Shown here: one piece after another, positions 8,871 to 18,475 of the stretch | Numbering within the stretch: position 1 is the first letter of the stretch | Layout: the number at the start of each line of letters is the position of its first letter | Assembly (NCBI GenBank): GCA_016927755.1 | Contig: JAFGLZ010000198.1 | Span: 61,021-125,020, forward strand | DNA length: 64,000 nucleotides | Origin: Phycisphaerae bacterium | GTDB lineage: Bacteria; Planctomycetota; Phycisphaerae; UBA1845; JAFGLZ01 | Reading direction: 5' to 3' | The notes under the pieces: model-generated | Told to the model about the DNA's origin: nothing | The model's input: the letters and a program-made list of their open reading frames with translations, nothing else | Database searches by the model: none | Position numbers and translations under genes: made by a program

Positions 8871-11088
8871 AGGCGGGCTGGTCTGTCAAGATCACGTGAA
8901 CGACGCCCGGAGCATGCATGCCGGTCACGAGGGTGAGCTCGATGTCGGCCGTTTTGCTCGGGCCAGTGATGAGCGTCTGACACGCCTGCCGTGGGCGGGC
9001 GTCGACCTCGCGCGCCCAATCGAGGAGGTCGGCCACGATCGCATCGGTCGGCAGGATGACGATATGCGCGGGCGGCGCCAGGCCGAGGAGCCGTCGACGG
9101 GGACCGCCGCTGCTCAGCACGACCGTGCCGGTCTCGGCGATGCCCATCTCGGCGCCGGTGATCCCGACGTCGGCCTCGAAGCTCGGGGCAAGCCCCGCCC
9201 CTTCACGGATTACCGTCAGCGTACACCCGGCTTCCGAGAGGCGCTGCTGCAGTTTCAGCGGATCGAAGATCGACTCGTCCGCCGATACCGCGCTCCGCGC
9301 GCCGATGCCGCCAACGGCCGTGGCGATCGCCTCGATCAACCCGTCCGCGTCGGACGCCCTGTGCACGACGACCTTGAGCTCCTCCAAACGCTGCCGGATC
9401 TTCTCGACCAGGTCCGCATCGGTCGGTTGCAGTCGTGCCTCCGATGGATCGGGCCGCCGCTCGTCGGGCTTCACCGCCGCCAGGGCCGCTCGAACGCGAT
9501 CCAGGAAGACGTCGCGCGGACATTCGAGGTCCTGCGCCGCCGCGTCCGCGGCGGGTTCGTCCGCCTCTCGCCACGGGTCAGCCGTCGACGGTTCCAGATG
9601 CGGTCGGCGATTCTCGTCCTCATGATGCGATTTCGCGCCAGGCCTCACCGAAGCCGCGCAGGATCCCTTCGGAACGACCGGCGCGGCGCCCTGGTGCTCT
9701 AGTGTCTCGGACCAAACGCGATGGAACGGCCGTTCCGCCGGCAGTGGCAGGTCGCGCTCCTCGGTCCATGGACTGCCCGCCGGCGGGATCCGCGAGATCC
9801 AGCCGTCCTGCGCCTCGATCGTCAGCCCGAGCCGAGCCATGCGCGAGGCGAGGCGGTACAGCGTCGGGCTCGACATGACTTTGGCCCACGCGACGAACCC
9901 CACCTGCTGCGTCAGCGGCATCTCGCCAAGGGCCAGCAGATCGCGCCGCATCAGGACCAGCATCTCGGGCAGTTCAATCCGCACCGCGCACGCGTCGCGG
10001 CAGGCGTCGCACAGCGCGCTGGCCTGAGGCAGATCGGCCCGGCTCAGCAGGTGCTCCAGCAATGGCGTCAGCAGCTTGCCGATCGGGCCCGGGTAGATGC
10101 TGCCGTACGCATGCCCGCCGATCTTGCGATAGACCGGGCAGGCATTCAGACATGCCCCGCAGCGAATGCATCGGAGCAGTTGCCGATACCGACTGGCCAG
10201 CACGCGGGAGCGGCCGTTGTCGACGATGACGACGTGGTACTCCTGCGGACCGTCCACGTCTCCGGCCAGCTTGGGGCCCGTCGTCAGGTTCGTGTAGACG
10301 CTCAGTCGCTGCCCCGTCGCGCTTCGGGCAAGCACCTTGAGCAGCACCGCCAGGTCGGCCGTGCTGTCGATCACCTTCTCCATGCCCATCACCGTGACCA
10401 GCACCCGAGGTCGGGCGTTGACGAACCGCCCATTGCCCTCGTTCGTGACGATCACGACCGATCCCGTTTGGGCCACGGCGAAGTTCGCGCCGGTAATGCC
10501 CATGTCGGCCTGGCGGAACTTCTCGCGAAGGATGCCCCGGGCGGACCGTGCGAGGGTCTCGGCGTCCTCGGTGTAGGGCACGCCCAGCTTCTCGTTAAAG
10601 AGCTTGGCGATGTCCTTGGCGGACTTGTGGCAGGCCGGCCCGATGATGTGCGACGGGGGCTCGCCGGCGAGCTGCACGATGTACTCGCCCAGATCGGTCT
10701 CGACCACCTCGAATCCCTTGGCTTGGAGGTGGGGGTTCAGCTCGATCTCCTCGCACATCATGCTCTTGGTCTTGATGATGAGCTTGCATCCCGCTCGTTT
10801 ACCGATGTCCGCCACGATGCGCCGGGCCTGCCGGGCGTCCAACGCCCAGTGGACCTTGACCCCGTGCTCGGAGAGGCGGTCGGTGAGTTGCGCCAGCTTC
10901 TCGTCAAGGCGATCGAGGGCGTAGTCGCGGCAGCGCCCGGCCAGGAGCCGAACCGCCCACGGATCGCCCAACTCCAGGATGGACACCTTTCGTGCATCGT
11001 CCTGCCGACGCGTCGCCCGGTCGATAGCGCGGGTCAGATCGGGATTATGAACGGCCTGAATGGTCTCTCGCTTGAATCGCTCGTCCAA
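8869..11088 (-). CDS. lutB: LutB-LutC fusion, iron-sulfur lactate oxidation protein
   Basis: The 739-residue protein joins two normally separate subunits of the LutABC L-lactate dehydrogenase complex. Residues ~65-300 form a LUD domain. CIRCGACLNACPVY (307-320) is a 4Fe-4S motif, and CDACRDACAV (360-369) a second one in which the usual CP is CA. A LutB C-terminal region runs to about 470. A Glu/Asp/Pro-rich linker (about 475-515) leads to a second LUD domain of LutC type (VGITGAEMGIAETGTVVLSS). The complex oxidises L-lactate to pyruvate in the cytoplasm. LutA is encoded upstream at 12953, with two membrane-protein genes between. The fusion could fix subunit stoichiometry. Confidence 0.88.
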   Translation of the reverse strand: MDERFKRETIQAVHNPDLTRAIDRATRRQDDARKVSILELGDPWAVRLLAGRCRDYALDRLDEKLAQLTDRLSEHGVKVHWALDARQARRIVADIGKRAGCKLIIKTKSMMCEEIELNPHLQAKGFEVVETDLGEYIVQLAGEPPSHIIGPACHKSAKDIAKLFNEKLGVPYTEDAETLARSARGILREKFRQADMGITGANFAVAQTGSVVIVTNEGNGRFVNARPRVLVTVMGMEKVIDSTADLAVLLKVLARSATGQRLSVYTNLTTGPKLAGDVDGPQEYHVVIVDNGRSRVLASRYRQLLRCIRCGACLNACPVYRKIGGHAYGSIYPGPIGKLLTPLLEHLLSRADLPQASALCDACRDACAVRIELPEMLVLMRRDLLALGEMPLTQQVGFVAWAKVMSSPTLYRLASRMARLGLTIEAQDGWISRIPPAGSPWTEERDLPLPAERPFHRVWSETLEHQGAAPVVPKGSCAASVRPGAKSHHEDENRRPHLEPSTADPWREADEPAADAAAQDLECPRDVFLDRVRAALAAVKPDERRPDPSEARLQPTDADLVEKIRQRLEELKVVVHRASDADGLIEAIATAVGGIGARSAVSADESIFDPLKLQQRLSEAGCTLTVIREGAGLAPSFEADVGITGAEMGIAETGTVVLSSGGPRRRLLGLAPPAHIVILPTDAIVADLLDWAREVDARPRQACQTLITGPSKTADIELTLVTGMHAPGVVHVILTDQPA

Positions 11089-11184
11089 AGCTACGCTCCG
11101 TCGCCCTTGGTTGTCTCCTCATTCATCGCACCATGATAGCAGATCGGCGGCGCCACGCCGATCGGCCTGCCCGCCTTCCTCGAA

Positions 11185-12030
11185 TCATATCCAGCGCATC
11201 CACTCGCCAATCCTCACCAGCAGAAGACAGCATGCTCCCCATGTCGCCCAGCCGACGAGGAGCGTCAGCCCCAGTGCCCGGGTCTGGCGCTGGCCAAGGG
11301 ACGTTCGCCATCGGACCACCTCGACCAGCGTAAACGCCCAGAGAATCGAGCAGCCGATCCAGAAGGAGGCAGTGCAGGCGATGACCAACATGGACACCAT
11401 GTCCCAGTTGATCAGCCCGAACAGGACTACCGGAATGGGGGCGAGGCACCAGAGCAGCCAGTGGGCGGAGGCGTACTCGATGATGGCCCTCCATGGCGCC
11501 AAGTGCCGCCGCCGGTCGGCGTGAGGATACAGGACCGCGTACATGACGCCCACGACGATGTTGGTCACCGGAATCGGGACCACAAAGAAGGCCACAAAGA
11601 ACCCGACAAACCCCCTGCGTGGCATCAGGTCCGCCGTCCAGTCGATCGTGAAGGCAAAGACGAACACGACCGCAAGACAGATCGCATAGAAGCTGGTCGA
11701 CCTCGAATTGCGGGGCTGGACGGCGAAAGCCAACGCGAATTCCTTTGGTCGCAGCAAGCTGATTCGAAGCGTCCGCCACAAGCGTGGGATGACGCCCATG
11801 TCCTCGGCCTGCTCCCACGGCATGAGGCTGACAAAGTGTCGATAGCGCAGCTCCAGCAACTGATCGCGGTTGAACAGGCTCCCGCACTCGCTGCATCTTC
11901 CGGCCAGATTCGCCGTGAGGTTGTAGCCGCAGAGGGGGCAGTAGATCTCTTCGTCGGCGGGCACCTCGTCCGCCTCCTGTCCGGACGACACATCGGCGTC
12001 GGTCGAATCCGGGAGGCGTTCGAGCGGCAT
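11185..12030 (-). CDS. Zinc-ribbon membrane protein, paralog B
   Basis: The 281-residue protein has YCPLCGYNLTANLAGRCSEC near residues 30-49 (four-Cys zinc ribbon), a helical linker, and about five membrane segments (YAICLAVVFVFAFTI, FVGFFVAFFVVPIPV, LLWCLAPIPVVLFGL, and others). It is a clear paralog of the gene at 12074. Both place the first Cys at residue 31 if this one starts at the ATG at 12030, which is why I prefer that over the GTG at 12051. It is co-oriented with lutA and the LutB-LutC gene, with 43 nt upstream and 96 nt downstream spacing. Function is unknown. Confidence 0.75.
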   Translation of the reverse strand: MPLERLPDSTDADVSSGQEADEVPADEEIYCPLCGYNLTANLAGRCSECGSLFNRDQLLELRYRHFVSLMPWEQAEDMGVIPRLWRTLRISLLRPKEFALAFAVQPRNSRSTSFYAICLAVVFVFAFTIDWTADLMPRRGFVGFFVAFFVVPIPVTNIVVGVMYAVLYPHADRRRHLAPWRAIIEYASAHWLLWCLAPIPVVLFGLINWDMVSMLVIACTASFWIGCSILWAFTLVEVVRWRTSLGQRQTRALGLTLLVGWATWGACCLLLVRIGEWMRWI

Positions 12031-12073
12031 CGGTTTGACCCCGCCCCCCACATCCCCCTGGAGATCCCGGTCG

Positions 12074-12943
12074 CTATCGCGCCAGACTCGGTAGTAGGAG
12101 TCTGACGAACAAGGATAGCAGCCAGACGGTTCCCGCCCAAGTCAGCCCACCTACGACGATGGCCAGAACAAGCGTCATGGCCTTGCCAAACGCCGTCCGC
12201 ACGCGCGAGCGTGCCACCGCGCTCAGCGTGAAGGCCCACAGCAGGAAACACGCGAAGAAGAAGATCGTCGTGAAATCATCCACGAATCGGAAGGCGAGCC
12301 CCTTCGTGTACCACTGGACGACGACCATGGCCGGAAACGCCGTCCACACCAAGAGCCAGTGCGCCCCGGCATAGCAGACGATGCCCAGCCATGGGCCTAG
12401 GCGCCTCTGTCCTCCCGCAATCGGGTACGCCGCAGCGAACGCCCCCGCCACCGCAATCGTCGCGGCGACGATTCCCAGGGCCAGTTCGCCAATCAGAACG
12501 AGAAACGGAGGCAGCTCGGACTTGAAACGCGGACTCGACCACCACAGCATCCCCGCCGTCGCCGCGCCGTAGAGCCCAAAGAGCGTCAGACAGGCCAGCA
12601 TGAAGCTGGAAGCACGAGACCGTTGCGGCTGAACGCTCAGCGCCAGCGTGAAGCGGTGGGGACGCACGCAACTGATCGAAAGCGTCCGCACGAACCGCCG
12701 CCACACCGACAGCTCGCCCTTGCGTTCCCAGGGCATCAGCGCCTCGGCCGCCAGTCGTCTCGCCTCGATGAGCCGCTCTCGGTCGAACAGGCTGCCGCAC
12801 TCGCTGCATCGACCCGCGACGTTGCCGGTGAGGTTGTACTCGCAGACTGGGCAGAAGAGCGCCTCATCGTCCAGCAAAGAGGATTCGCGTGTCAGGTCGC
12901 CCTGCGGTGTCGGGTCGGCGGATGGGACGGGCTCATGCGACAT
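12074..12943 (-). CDS. Zinc-ribbon membrane protein, paralog A
   Basis: The 289-residue protein has FCPVCEYNLTGNVAGRCSEC at residues 30-49, then the same layout as its neighbour: a conserved helix (LMPWERKGELSVWRRFVRTL), an HRFTLALSVQPQRSRASSF segment and about five membrane spans. The gene begins 9 nt after the lutA stop with a G-rich ribosome site (AGGGGGGG), so it is probably co-transcribed with lutA. Duplication inside an iron-sulfur lactate oxidation operon is unexplained. It could sense metal or redox state, or simply be a passenger. Confidence 0.75.
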   Translation of the reverse strand: MSHEPVPSADPTPQGDLTRESSLLDDEALFCPVCEYNLTGNVAGRCSECGSLFDRERLIEARRLAAEALMPWERKGELSVWRRFVRTLSISCVRPHRFTLALSVQPQRSRASSFMLACLTLFGLYGAATAGMLWWSSPRFKSELPPFLVLIGELALGIVAATIAVAGAFAAAYPIAGGQRRLGPWLGIVCYAGAHWLLVWTAFPAMVVVQWYTKGLAFRFVDDFTTIFFFACFLLWAFTLSAVARSRVRTAFGKAMTLVLAIVVGGLTWAGTVWLLSLFVRLLLPSLAR

Positions 12944-12952
12944 TCGCCCCCC

Positions 12953-13684
12953 CTACTCGGCCATGGCCGCCTCCAGGATCTGCGCCGCGTGCATCACACG
13001 GATCTTGCTGCCGCGCCGGTGCAGGACGCCGGAGATATTCAGCGCGCACCCGCCGTCGTTGACCACGAGCACGTCCGCCCCCGTGCGTTCGACGCAATCG
13101 ACCTTGTCGCCGACCAGCGCGTCGCTGATGTGCCCATATTTGACGGCGAACGTCCCGCCGAACCCGCAGCACTGGTCAGACTTCTCCAGCGGGCGAAGCT
13201 CGAGGCCCTCGATCTTGGCGAGCAAGCGCGGTACCTCGTCCGTCATACCGATCCCGCGGAGGTGACAACTGTAGTGGTACGTCGCCGAGGCGTCGAATCG
13301 GAGTTGATAGGGCGTCCAGTCGATCTTCAAGACCTTCTCAACAAACTCGACAAACTCGAACAAACGCCCGCCGATCGTCCGAGCCCGTTCCAAGTCCCGC
13401 GGATAGTCGGCAAAGAGCACGGGGTAGTAGTGCCGCACCATCGCGCAACACGAGCCCGAAGGCGTCACGATCGTCTCGCACGGCTCGAACACGTCGAGCC
13501 AGTGTGCGGCCACCTCGCGGGCCTCGTCCAGGAAACCGCTGTTAAAGGCCGGCTGACCACAGCAGGTCTGATCGGCGGGCACGTCGACGTCGATGCCCAG
13601 ACGTCGCAGCACGCCGACGACCGACGCGGCGACGTCCGGGTAGAAGTTGTCGGTCAGACACGTGGTGAAAAGGTCGACCTTCAC
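12953..13684 (-). CDS. lutA: LutA, iron-sulfur subunit of L-lactate oxidation complex
   Basis: The 243-residue protein has the two cysteine-rich (CCG) domains of LutA/GlpC/HdrB-type proteins: QTCCGQPA (about 40-47) with SGSCCAM (about 76), and SCHLRG with QCCGFGGTF (about 140-178). The length matches LutA. It works with LutB and LutC to oxidise L-lactate to pyruvate. The LutB-LutC fusion is downstream in the same direction. The upstream FGGY kinase and RhaI isomerase suggest that the lactate comes from L-rhamnose via lactaldehyde. Confidence 0.87.
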   Translation of the reverse strand: MKVDLFTTCLTDNFYPDVAASVVGVLRRLGIDVDVPADQTCCGQPAFNSGFLDEAREVAAHWLDVFEPCETIVTPSGSCCAMVRHYYPVLFADYPRDLERARTIGGRLFEFVEFVEKVLKIDWTPYQLRFDASATYHYSCHLRGIGMTDEVPRLLAKIEGLELRPLEKSDQCCGFGGTFAVKYGHISDALVGDKVDCVERTGADVLVVNDGGCALNISGVLHRRGSKIRVMHAAQILEAAMAE

Positions 13685-13760
13685 GCAATGGCCTCGGTAA
13701 GCCCCGAACCACCGAAACCGGCCATCGGGGCATGAGAATCGTTAGCTCGTTCGGAACGGA

Positions 13761-14162
13761 TCAGACAACTATTCGGAGACTGAACATCTTAAACATGGCC
13801 AAGAGGACGATCGTCAGACAGACCACGAGCGCGCCCAGGAGAAAGCCCACCCACGACTCTCGCTGCCTCGCGTTGCGGCGGTGTCCCAAACTCGCCACCC
13901 CAAGCCCGAAGCCGATCGCCGCCAACAAGCCCGACACCCCGGCCGCGGCGTAGATCGCCGGAGCCCGGAACGTGCTCGGGTTGTAGGCGATCGTCTTCTC
14001 CGCCGGGTTGAAGTTCTGCAACACGATAACGGCAAGCATGATCATGAAGACGGTCGAGGCAATCGAGAAGACCAGGCCCGTCCGCGCCTGAACCTGGGAA
14101 TCGCGAAGATTCAGCTTGGATTTGGATCTCGCCACAACTTGCTCCCTTTTCTGATATCCCAT
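13761..14162 (-). CDS. Small membrane protein, unknown
   Basis: The 133-residue protein has three hydrophobic segments: LVFSIASTVFMIMLAVIVL, AIYAAAGVSGLLAAIGFGLGVASL and FLLGALVVCLTIVLLAMFKMF. These are joined by a polar loop (QNFNPAEKTIAYNPS) and a basic N terminus. Its ATG overlaps the FGGY kinase stop (TAATG), which suggests coupling. A GTG at 14135 with GGGAG 6 nt upstream is an equally plausible start and would give 124 residues. It lies between the kinase and lutA. No family is recognised. Confidence 0.62.
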   Translation of the reverse strand: MGYQKREQVVARSKSKLNLRDSQVQARTGLVFSIASTVFMIMLAVIVLQNFNPAEKTIAYNPSTFRAPAIYAAAGVSGLLAAIGFGLGVASLGHRRNARQRESWVGFLLGALVVCLTIVLLAMFKMFSLRIVV

Positions 14163-15685
14163 TAACGCCGACCCGAGAGGTCGCCGATACGCGCCGACAA
14201 CGGGTGCGTCGCGGGGTAGAGGTCCCGATAGATCGCCAGGCGATCATTATACATACTCGATCGCTTCGGGTCCGGTTCAAAAGTACGACCAGTCCTGGCG
14301 AATTCCTTGGCCGCGCCCGTCACCGAGTCGATCAGCCCGGCCGCTCGCGCGCCAAGCAGCGCAACGCCCAGTGCCGCCGACTCCGTCATCTCTAGCACGA
14401 CCACCGGACGTCCCAGAATGTCCGCCTTTAGCTGCATCCAGACGGCGCTCTTGGCCGCTCCGCCGATCGCCTTGTGCCGCCGGATCTCGATCCCCGCCTC
14501 GGACAGCAGCGCCTGATTCAACGCAACGTCGTATTCAATGCCCTCCAGCAGGGCCTTGACGATCTCCTGGCGGCGCGTCGTCAGCCGCAGGCCCAACACC
14601 GCCCCCAATGCCCTTGTGTCCAGCCAAGGGGTGCCCGTCGTCGTGAAGTACGGCAGGACGAAGAGGTCCGTCGGATCTGTCGGCAGGTCTTCCAGGATCA
14701 CGTCGTACGGATCGACCCCGCGACGCCGGGACTCGGCGATCTGCTCGCCCCCGAACGTGTCGCGGTACCACTTCAGCAGACTGCCTCCCGTGAAGTTCCA
14801 GGCCAGCGAGACGTGTCGATCCTTGCCGTACGTCGGATACCAACACAGGTTGTGTTTGCACATCACCGCCGGCTCGGGTCGCGCCGTGACCAGAACGCCG
14901 ATGCAGACTACCGTGCCCGTGGCGTACATCGATTCGCCCGGCTCGACGGCCGCCCCGAGAATCCCGGCGGGCTGATCGTGCAGACCCGCCGCCACCACGC
15001 AGCCGACCGGCAGGCCGAACCGATCGTGCCCCGCGCGACTCACGTCGCCGATCGCTGTACCAGGCGCTACCGGCCTAGCGAACATGTCCGCCGACATCCC
15101 TGTCAGCGCCAGAAGCCGATCCGACCATACCAACCCGTTCGTGTCCAGCAGCAGCGTTCGCGCCGCAGCGGAGTAGTCCACCGCCGCCTCGGCGCCGAGC
15201 CACACCGAGACCAACTCCTGAAAGCCCAGCCAGCGCGTCGCCTTCCTGTAGACCTCCGGCTCCGACTCACGCCGGTTCATCAGCTTGAAGACCGTGTGAA
15301 AAGCGTTGATCGGGTGTCCCGTCAGCCTGAACACCTCCGTGTTGTCAATCCGCTCGCGGAGCCAGTCGCACTCAGCCGCGCCCCGGCTATCGAAGCCAAT
15401 GATGGCGTTGCCGAGCGGATTGTTGTCGCCGCCGACCGGCGTGATTGCCTCGCCCAGCACAGAGCACGCGACGGACTTGATCGGATCGTTCGCCGTCGCC
15501 GCCGAGACCTCCCGGCACACCGCCGCCACGCCCTCGAGCACCTCGTTCGGGTTCAACTCGAGGTGACCCGGCTTCGGCGACAACATGTCGTATTCCCGAT
15601 ACGCCGTGGCGATCGGACGCCCCTCCAAATCGAACGCGACGCCCTTGGCCCCCGTCGTCCCGATATCCAATCCCAGAATCGACAT
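14162..15685 (-). CDS. FGGY-family carbohydrate kinase, probable rhamnulokinase
   Basis: The 507-residue protein begins ILGLDIGTTGAKGVAFD, the FGGY N-terminal phosphate-binding motif. GLHDQPAGILGAA holds the catalytic Asp region, YATGT and WNFTGGSLLKWY follow, and GGAAKSAVWMQLKADILG is the C-terminal signature. It transfers phosphate from ATP to a sugar. By sequence it is xylulokinase-like. The lut genes downstream and RhaI at 18476 make L-rhamnulose the favoured substrate, although family similarity alone cannot settle that. AAGGTGA precedes the ATG. Confidence 0.8.
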   Translation of the reverse strand: MSILGLDIGTTGAKGVAFDLEGRPIATAYREYDMLSPKPGHLELNPNEVLEGVAAVCREVSAATANDPIKSVACSVLGEAITPVGGDNNPLGNAIIGFDSRGAAECDWLRERIDNTEVFRLTGHPINAFHTVFKLMNRRESEPEVYRKATRWLGFQELVSVWLGAEAAVDYSAAARTLLLDTNGLVWSDRLLALTGMSADMFARPVAPGTAIGDVSRAGHDRFGLPVGCVVAAGLHDQPAGILGAAVEPGESMYATGTVVCIGVLVTARPEPAVMCKHNLCWYPTYGKDRHVSLAWNFTGGSLLKWYRDTFGGEQIAESRRRGVDPYDVILEDLPTDPTDLFVLPYFTTTGTPWLDTRALGAVLGLRLTTRRQEIVKALLEGIEYDVALNQALLSEAGIEIRRHKAIGGAAKSAVWMQLKADILGRPVVVLEMTESAALGVALLGARAAGLIDSVTGAAKEFARTGRTFEPDPKRSSMYNDRLAIYRDLYPATHPLSARIGDLSGRR

Positions 15686-16080
15686 CGCTCACCTTGGCCG
15701 TTGCATCCAGGCCGACAGCAACCTCATGAGAGCCTCTCTCTCAAGCCAGCCCCGCGCCGAATCCCGGATCGGTCTCGGGCACAGGAAGAATGGCGTAGGT
15801 TACCAACGGACGCAACTTGATGCCAGGCATGACTGGCTCGGCACGGCCTGGACGTCCAACCCACCCACTCGGAGCGCGTGCGAAGTCACGTCATCCTTAA
15901 GTCAGACGCCAAAGCCCAGCTTGCTCCAATGGGCCCATCCGACTACCATTGTCTTGGTCGGCAATCAGATGGATGGGCCTTCCGGGCGATGACGCTCATC
16001 GCGAAGCCCAAGGTCGCTCACGGATCAACCTCTTCAGTCCGCCCGCGGCAACTCGACGTCGCGGGCGCAGCCATCGGTCC
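15686..16080. other. Divergent intergenic region with a hairpin
   Basis: These 395 bases separate the FGGY kinase (minus) from the TMTC-like gene (plus) and must hold both promoters; I could not pick either confidently. CGCCCGCG (16040-16047) and CGCGGGCG (16060-16067) form an 8-bp inverted repeat, ending 13 nt before the plus-strand ATG. It could shade that start or belong to the leader. Confidence 0.4.
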
Positions 16081-18459
16081 ATGTCAAAGCGTCCCACCAC
16101 GGCCGAAATGACTCGATCCGCGAGAATCCTCGCGTCAATGGCGCTCATCCTGATGACGTGCGCCGTCTACGTACCGGCCATGCGGGGAGGGTTTGTCTGG
16201 GACGACGACGCCCACGTCGAAAACAACCGCGCCCTGACCGATCTCGACGGGCTCCGCATGATCTGGACCGCCTTCGCCTCGGACCGCCTCGTTCACCCGA
16301 TTACCACACAGTACTACCCGATGACCTACAGCACCTTCTGGGTCGAGTATCACCTTTGGGGGCTCGACACACTCGGCTATCATCTGGTCAACGTCTTGCT
16401 TCACGGCCTTTGCGCCGTGCTGCTCTGGTTCGTGCTCCGGCGTCTGCGCGTGCCGGGGGCGTGGTTCGCCGCAGCCGTCTTCGCGGTCCATCCCGTACAC
16501 GTCGAATCCGTCGCATGGATCACCGAGCGTAAGAACACCTTGTCGGGCGCGTTCTATCTGGGAGCGCTGCTGGCATACCTTCGCTTCCGCCCCCTGGAGG
16601 GCTCGGATGTCCCCGGACCCGGAAGAGCGAAGAACGCCGCCGGGACGGTGTGGCGCTGGTACGGAATCGCCATCGTCCTCTACATCTGCGCGCTGCTGAG
16701 CAAGGCGGTCACCTGCTCGCTGCCGGCGGCGATCCTGCTTCTGACCTGGTGGAAGCGAGATCGCCTCCGCGGGCGAGACGTCTGGCCGCTGATCCCGATG
16801 CTCGCGGTCGGCGCGCTGCTGGGCCTGACATCGGTATGGATGGAACGGCACCACGCCGGCGCTACGGGCCCCGAGTGGTCGCTGTCGGTCGTCGAACGGT
16901 GCCTCCTTGCCGGACGGGTCTTGTGGTTCTACGCCGGCAAGCTCGTCTGGCCACACCCCTTGATCTTCACCTACCCGCGATGGCAGATCGACGAAGCCGC
17001 GATCTGGCAGTACCTCTTCCCGCTGAGCGCCGCGGCGGTGATCTCGGCCCTGTTTCTGCTGCGAGGGCGCATCGGCAAGGGCCCGGTCGTCGCCGTCCTC
17101 TTCTTCGCCGGAACGCTGACGCCCGCCCTGGGGTTCTTCAACGTCTTTCCGATGCTCTTCTCTTACGTAGCCGACCACTTCCAGTACCTAGCGAGCATCG
17201 GCGTCATCGTGCTCCTGGCGAGCCTCGGCGCCGCACAGCTTGCGGCACGGGCCGGAAAGCGAGGGGTTCTCGCCCCGATCACGGCAACCGCGGTTCTGCT
17301 GATCTTGGGGGCTCTCACCTGGCGGCAGGCCCACGCGTACCGGGATGCCGAGACGCTCTACCGCGACACCCTCGCCAAGAACCCCGACAGTTGGATGGCC
17401 CACGGCAACCTGGCGGTGGTGCTCGCCGTCAAAGGAAGGAACGACGACGCGCTGGCCCACTGCCGCCAGTCCGTACGGGTGAAACCTGACTGGGCCCTGA
17501 CCCGCGCCACGCTCGGAGGCATTCTGAGCTCCTTCGGCCGGCTCAACGAGGCGGTGGTCGAGTACCGAGAGGCCCTGAGGATCAGACCAGAATACGAAAC
17601 CGCGCTCAACGGTCTCGGTCTCGCCCTGCTCCGCCAGGGAAAGACCGATGAGGCCATCGACCACTTCGCCCAAGCCCTGCAACGGCGCCCCGACCGCCCT
17701 GACGTCCTGAACAACATGGGACTCGCGCTCTACCTCCGCGGAGACCTCGACCAAGCCGTCGCCAGATTCACCGAGGCCCTCCGCATCAAGCCCGACTACG
17801 CGGACGCACACGGCAATCTGGGCTTGGCCATGAGTAAGCAAGGCAAGCCGGAGCAAGCCGTCATGCACTTCCGAGAGGCGTTGCGATCTCAGCCCAATCA
17901 CTCGGGCGCTCTCTACAATCTCGCGGCCGTGCTGCAGGCGCAGGGGGAGGTCGAGGAAGCCGCCGCGAACTACGCGAGGCTGCTGAACCTCGATCCGGAC
18001 AACGTGGCCGCCAACTACGGCATGGCGACGGTCTTGCGCGATCGAGGGCAGATCGATCAGGCTGTCGCTCAATACGACAAGGTGCTGCGGCTGTCGCCCG
18101 CACATCTCCAGGCCCATAACAATCTGGCTTGGATCTTGGCGACGTATCCGGATGAGAACGCGCGAGACGGCGAAAGGGCGCTCGCTCTGGCGAGAAGAGC
18201 CTGCGAGATAACTCGCCAGGCAGACCCCGTCTGCCTCGATACGCTCGCCGCGGCGTACGCCGAGGCCGGACGATTCGACGAGGCCGCCCGAGTCGCCCGA
18301 AGCGCGATCATGCTGGCGACGCATGCCGGCAACCACGACCTGGCCGGTGAGATCCGTGCCAGACTCAGTGTCTATCAGGCGGGACGCGCTTTCCGCGAAG
18401 CGCCGGGCCCAGAGCCGTCCGGCGCCGTCACCACGCGAGACGCAACCCAACGCCGCTAA
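16081..18459 (+). CDS. TMTC-like membrane protein with C-terminal TPRs
   Basis: The 792-residue protein has about 10 membrane segments in its first 420 residues and about eight to nine TPRs afterwards (units such as WMAHGNLAVVLAVKGRNDDA and ALNGLGLALLRQGKTDEA). The N-terminal half shows the TMTC/GT-C pattern: FVWDDDAHVENN in the first outer loop, YYPMTYSTFWVEYHLWG, and VFAVHPVHVESVAWITERKN. In eukaryotes TMTC proteins are O-mannosyltransferases. The bacterial members are mostly uncharacterised, so O-glycosylation is inference. The start at 16081 lacks a strong ribosome site; an ATG at 16108 would drop nine residues. Confidence 0.78.
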   Translation: MSKRPTTAEMTRSARILASMALILMTCAVYVPAMRGGFVWDDDAHVENNRALTDLDGLRMIWTAFASDRLVHPITTQYYPMTYSTFWVEYHLWGLDTLGYHLVNVLLHGLCAVLLWFVLRRLRVPGAWFAAAVFAVHPVHVESVAWITERKNTLSGAFYLGALLAYLRFRPLEGSDVPGPGRAKNAAGTVWRWYGIAIVLYICALLSKAVTCSLPAAILLLTWWKRDRLRGRDVWPLIPMLAVGALLGLTSVWMERHHAGATGPEWSLSVVERCLLAGRVLWFYAGKLVWPHPLIFTYPRWQIDEAAIWQYLFPLSAAAVISALFLLRGRIGKGPVVAVLFFAGTLTPALGFFNVFPMLFSYVADHFQYLASIGVIVLLASLGAAQLAARAGKRGVLAPITATAVLLILGALTWRQAHAYRDAETLYRDTLAKNPDSWMAHGNLAVVLAVKGRNDDALAHCRQSVRVKPDWALTRATLGGILSSFGRLNEAVVEYREALRIRPEYETALNGLGLALLRQGKTDEAIDHFAQALQRRPDRPDVLNNMGLALYLRGDLDQAVARFTEALRIKPDYADAHGNLGLAMSKQGKPEQAVMHFREALRSQPNHSGALYNLAAVLQAQGEVEEAAANYARLLNLDPDNVAANYGMATVLRDRGQIDQAVAQYDKVLRLSPAHLQAHNNLAWILATYPDENARDGERALALARRACEITRQADPVCLDTLAAAYAEAGRFDEAARVARSAIMLATHAGNHDLAGEIRARLSVYQAGRAFREAPGPEPSGAVTTRDATQRR

Positions 18460-18475
18460 GCTGCCCGCGCCCCTG

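Noticed and set aside
9721..11136. A 471-codon plus-strand frame opposite the LutB-LutC gene.
   Set aside because: It has no recognisable domain and no ribosome site, and is antisense to a clear gene.
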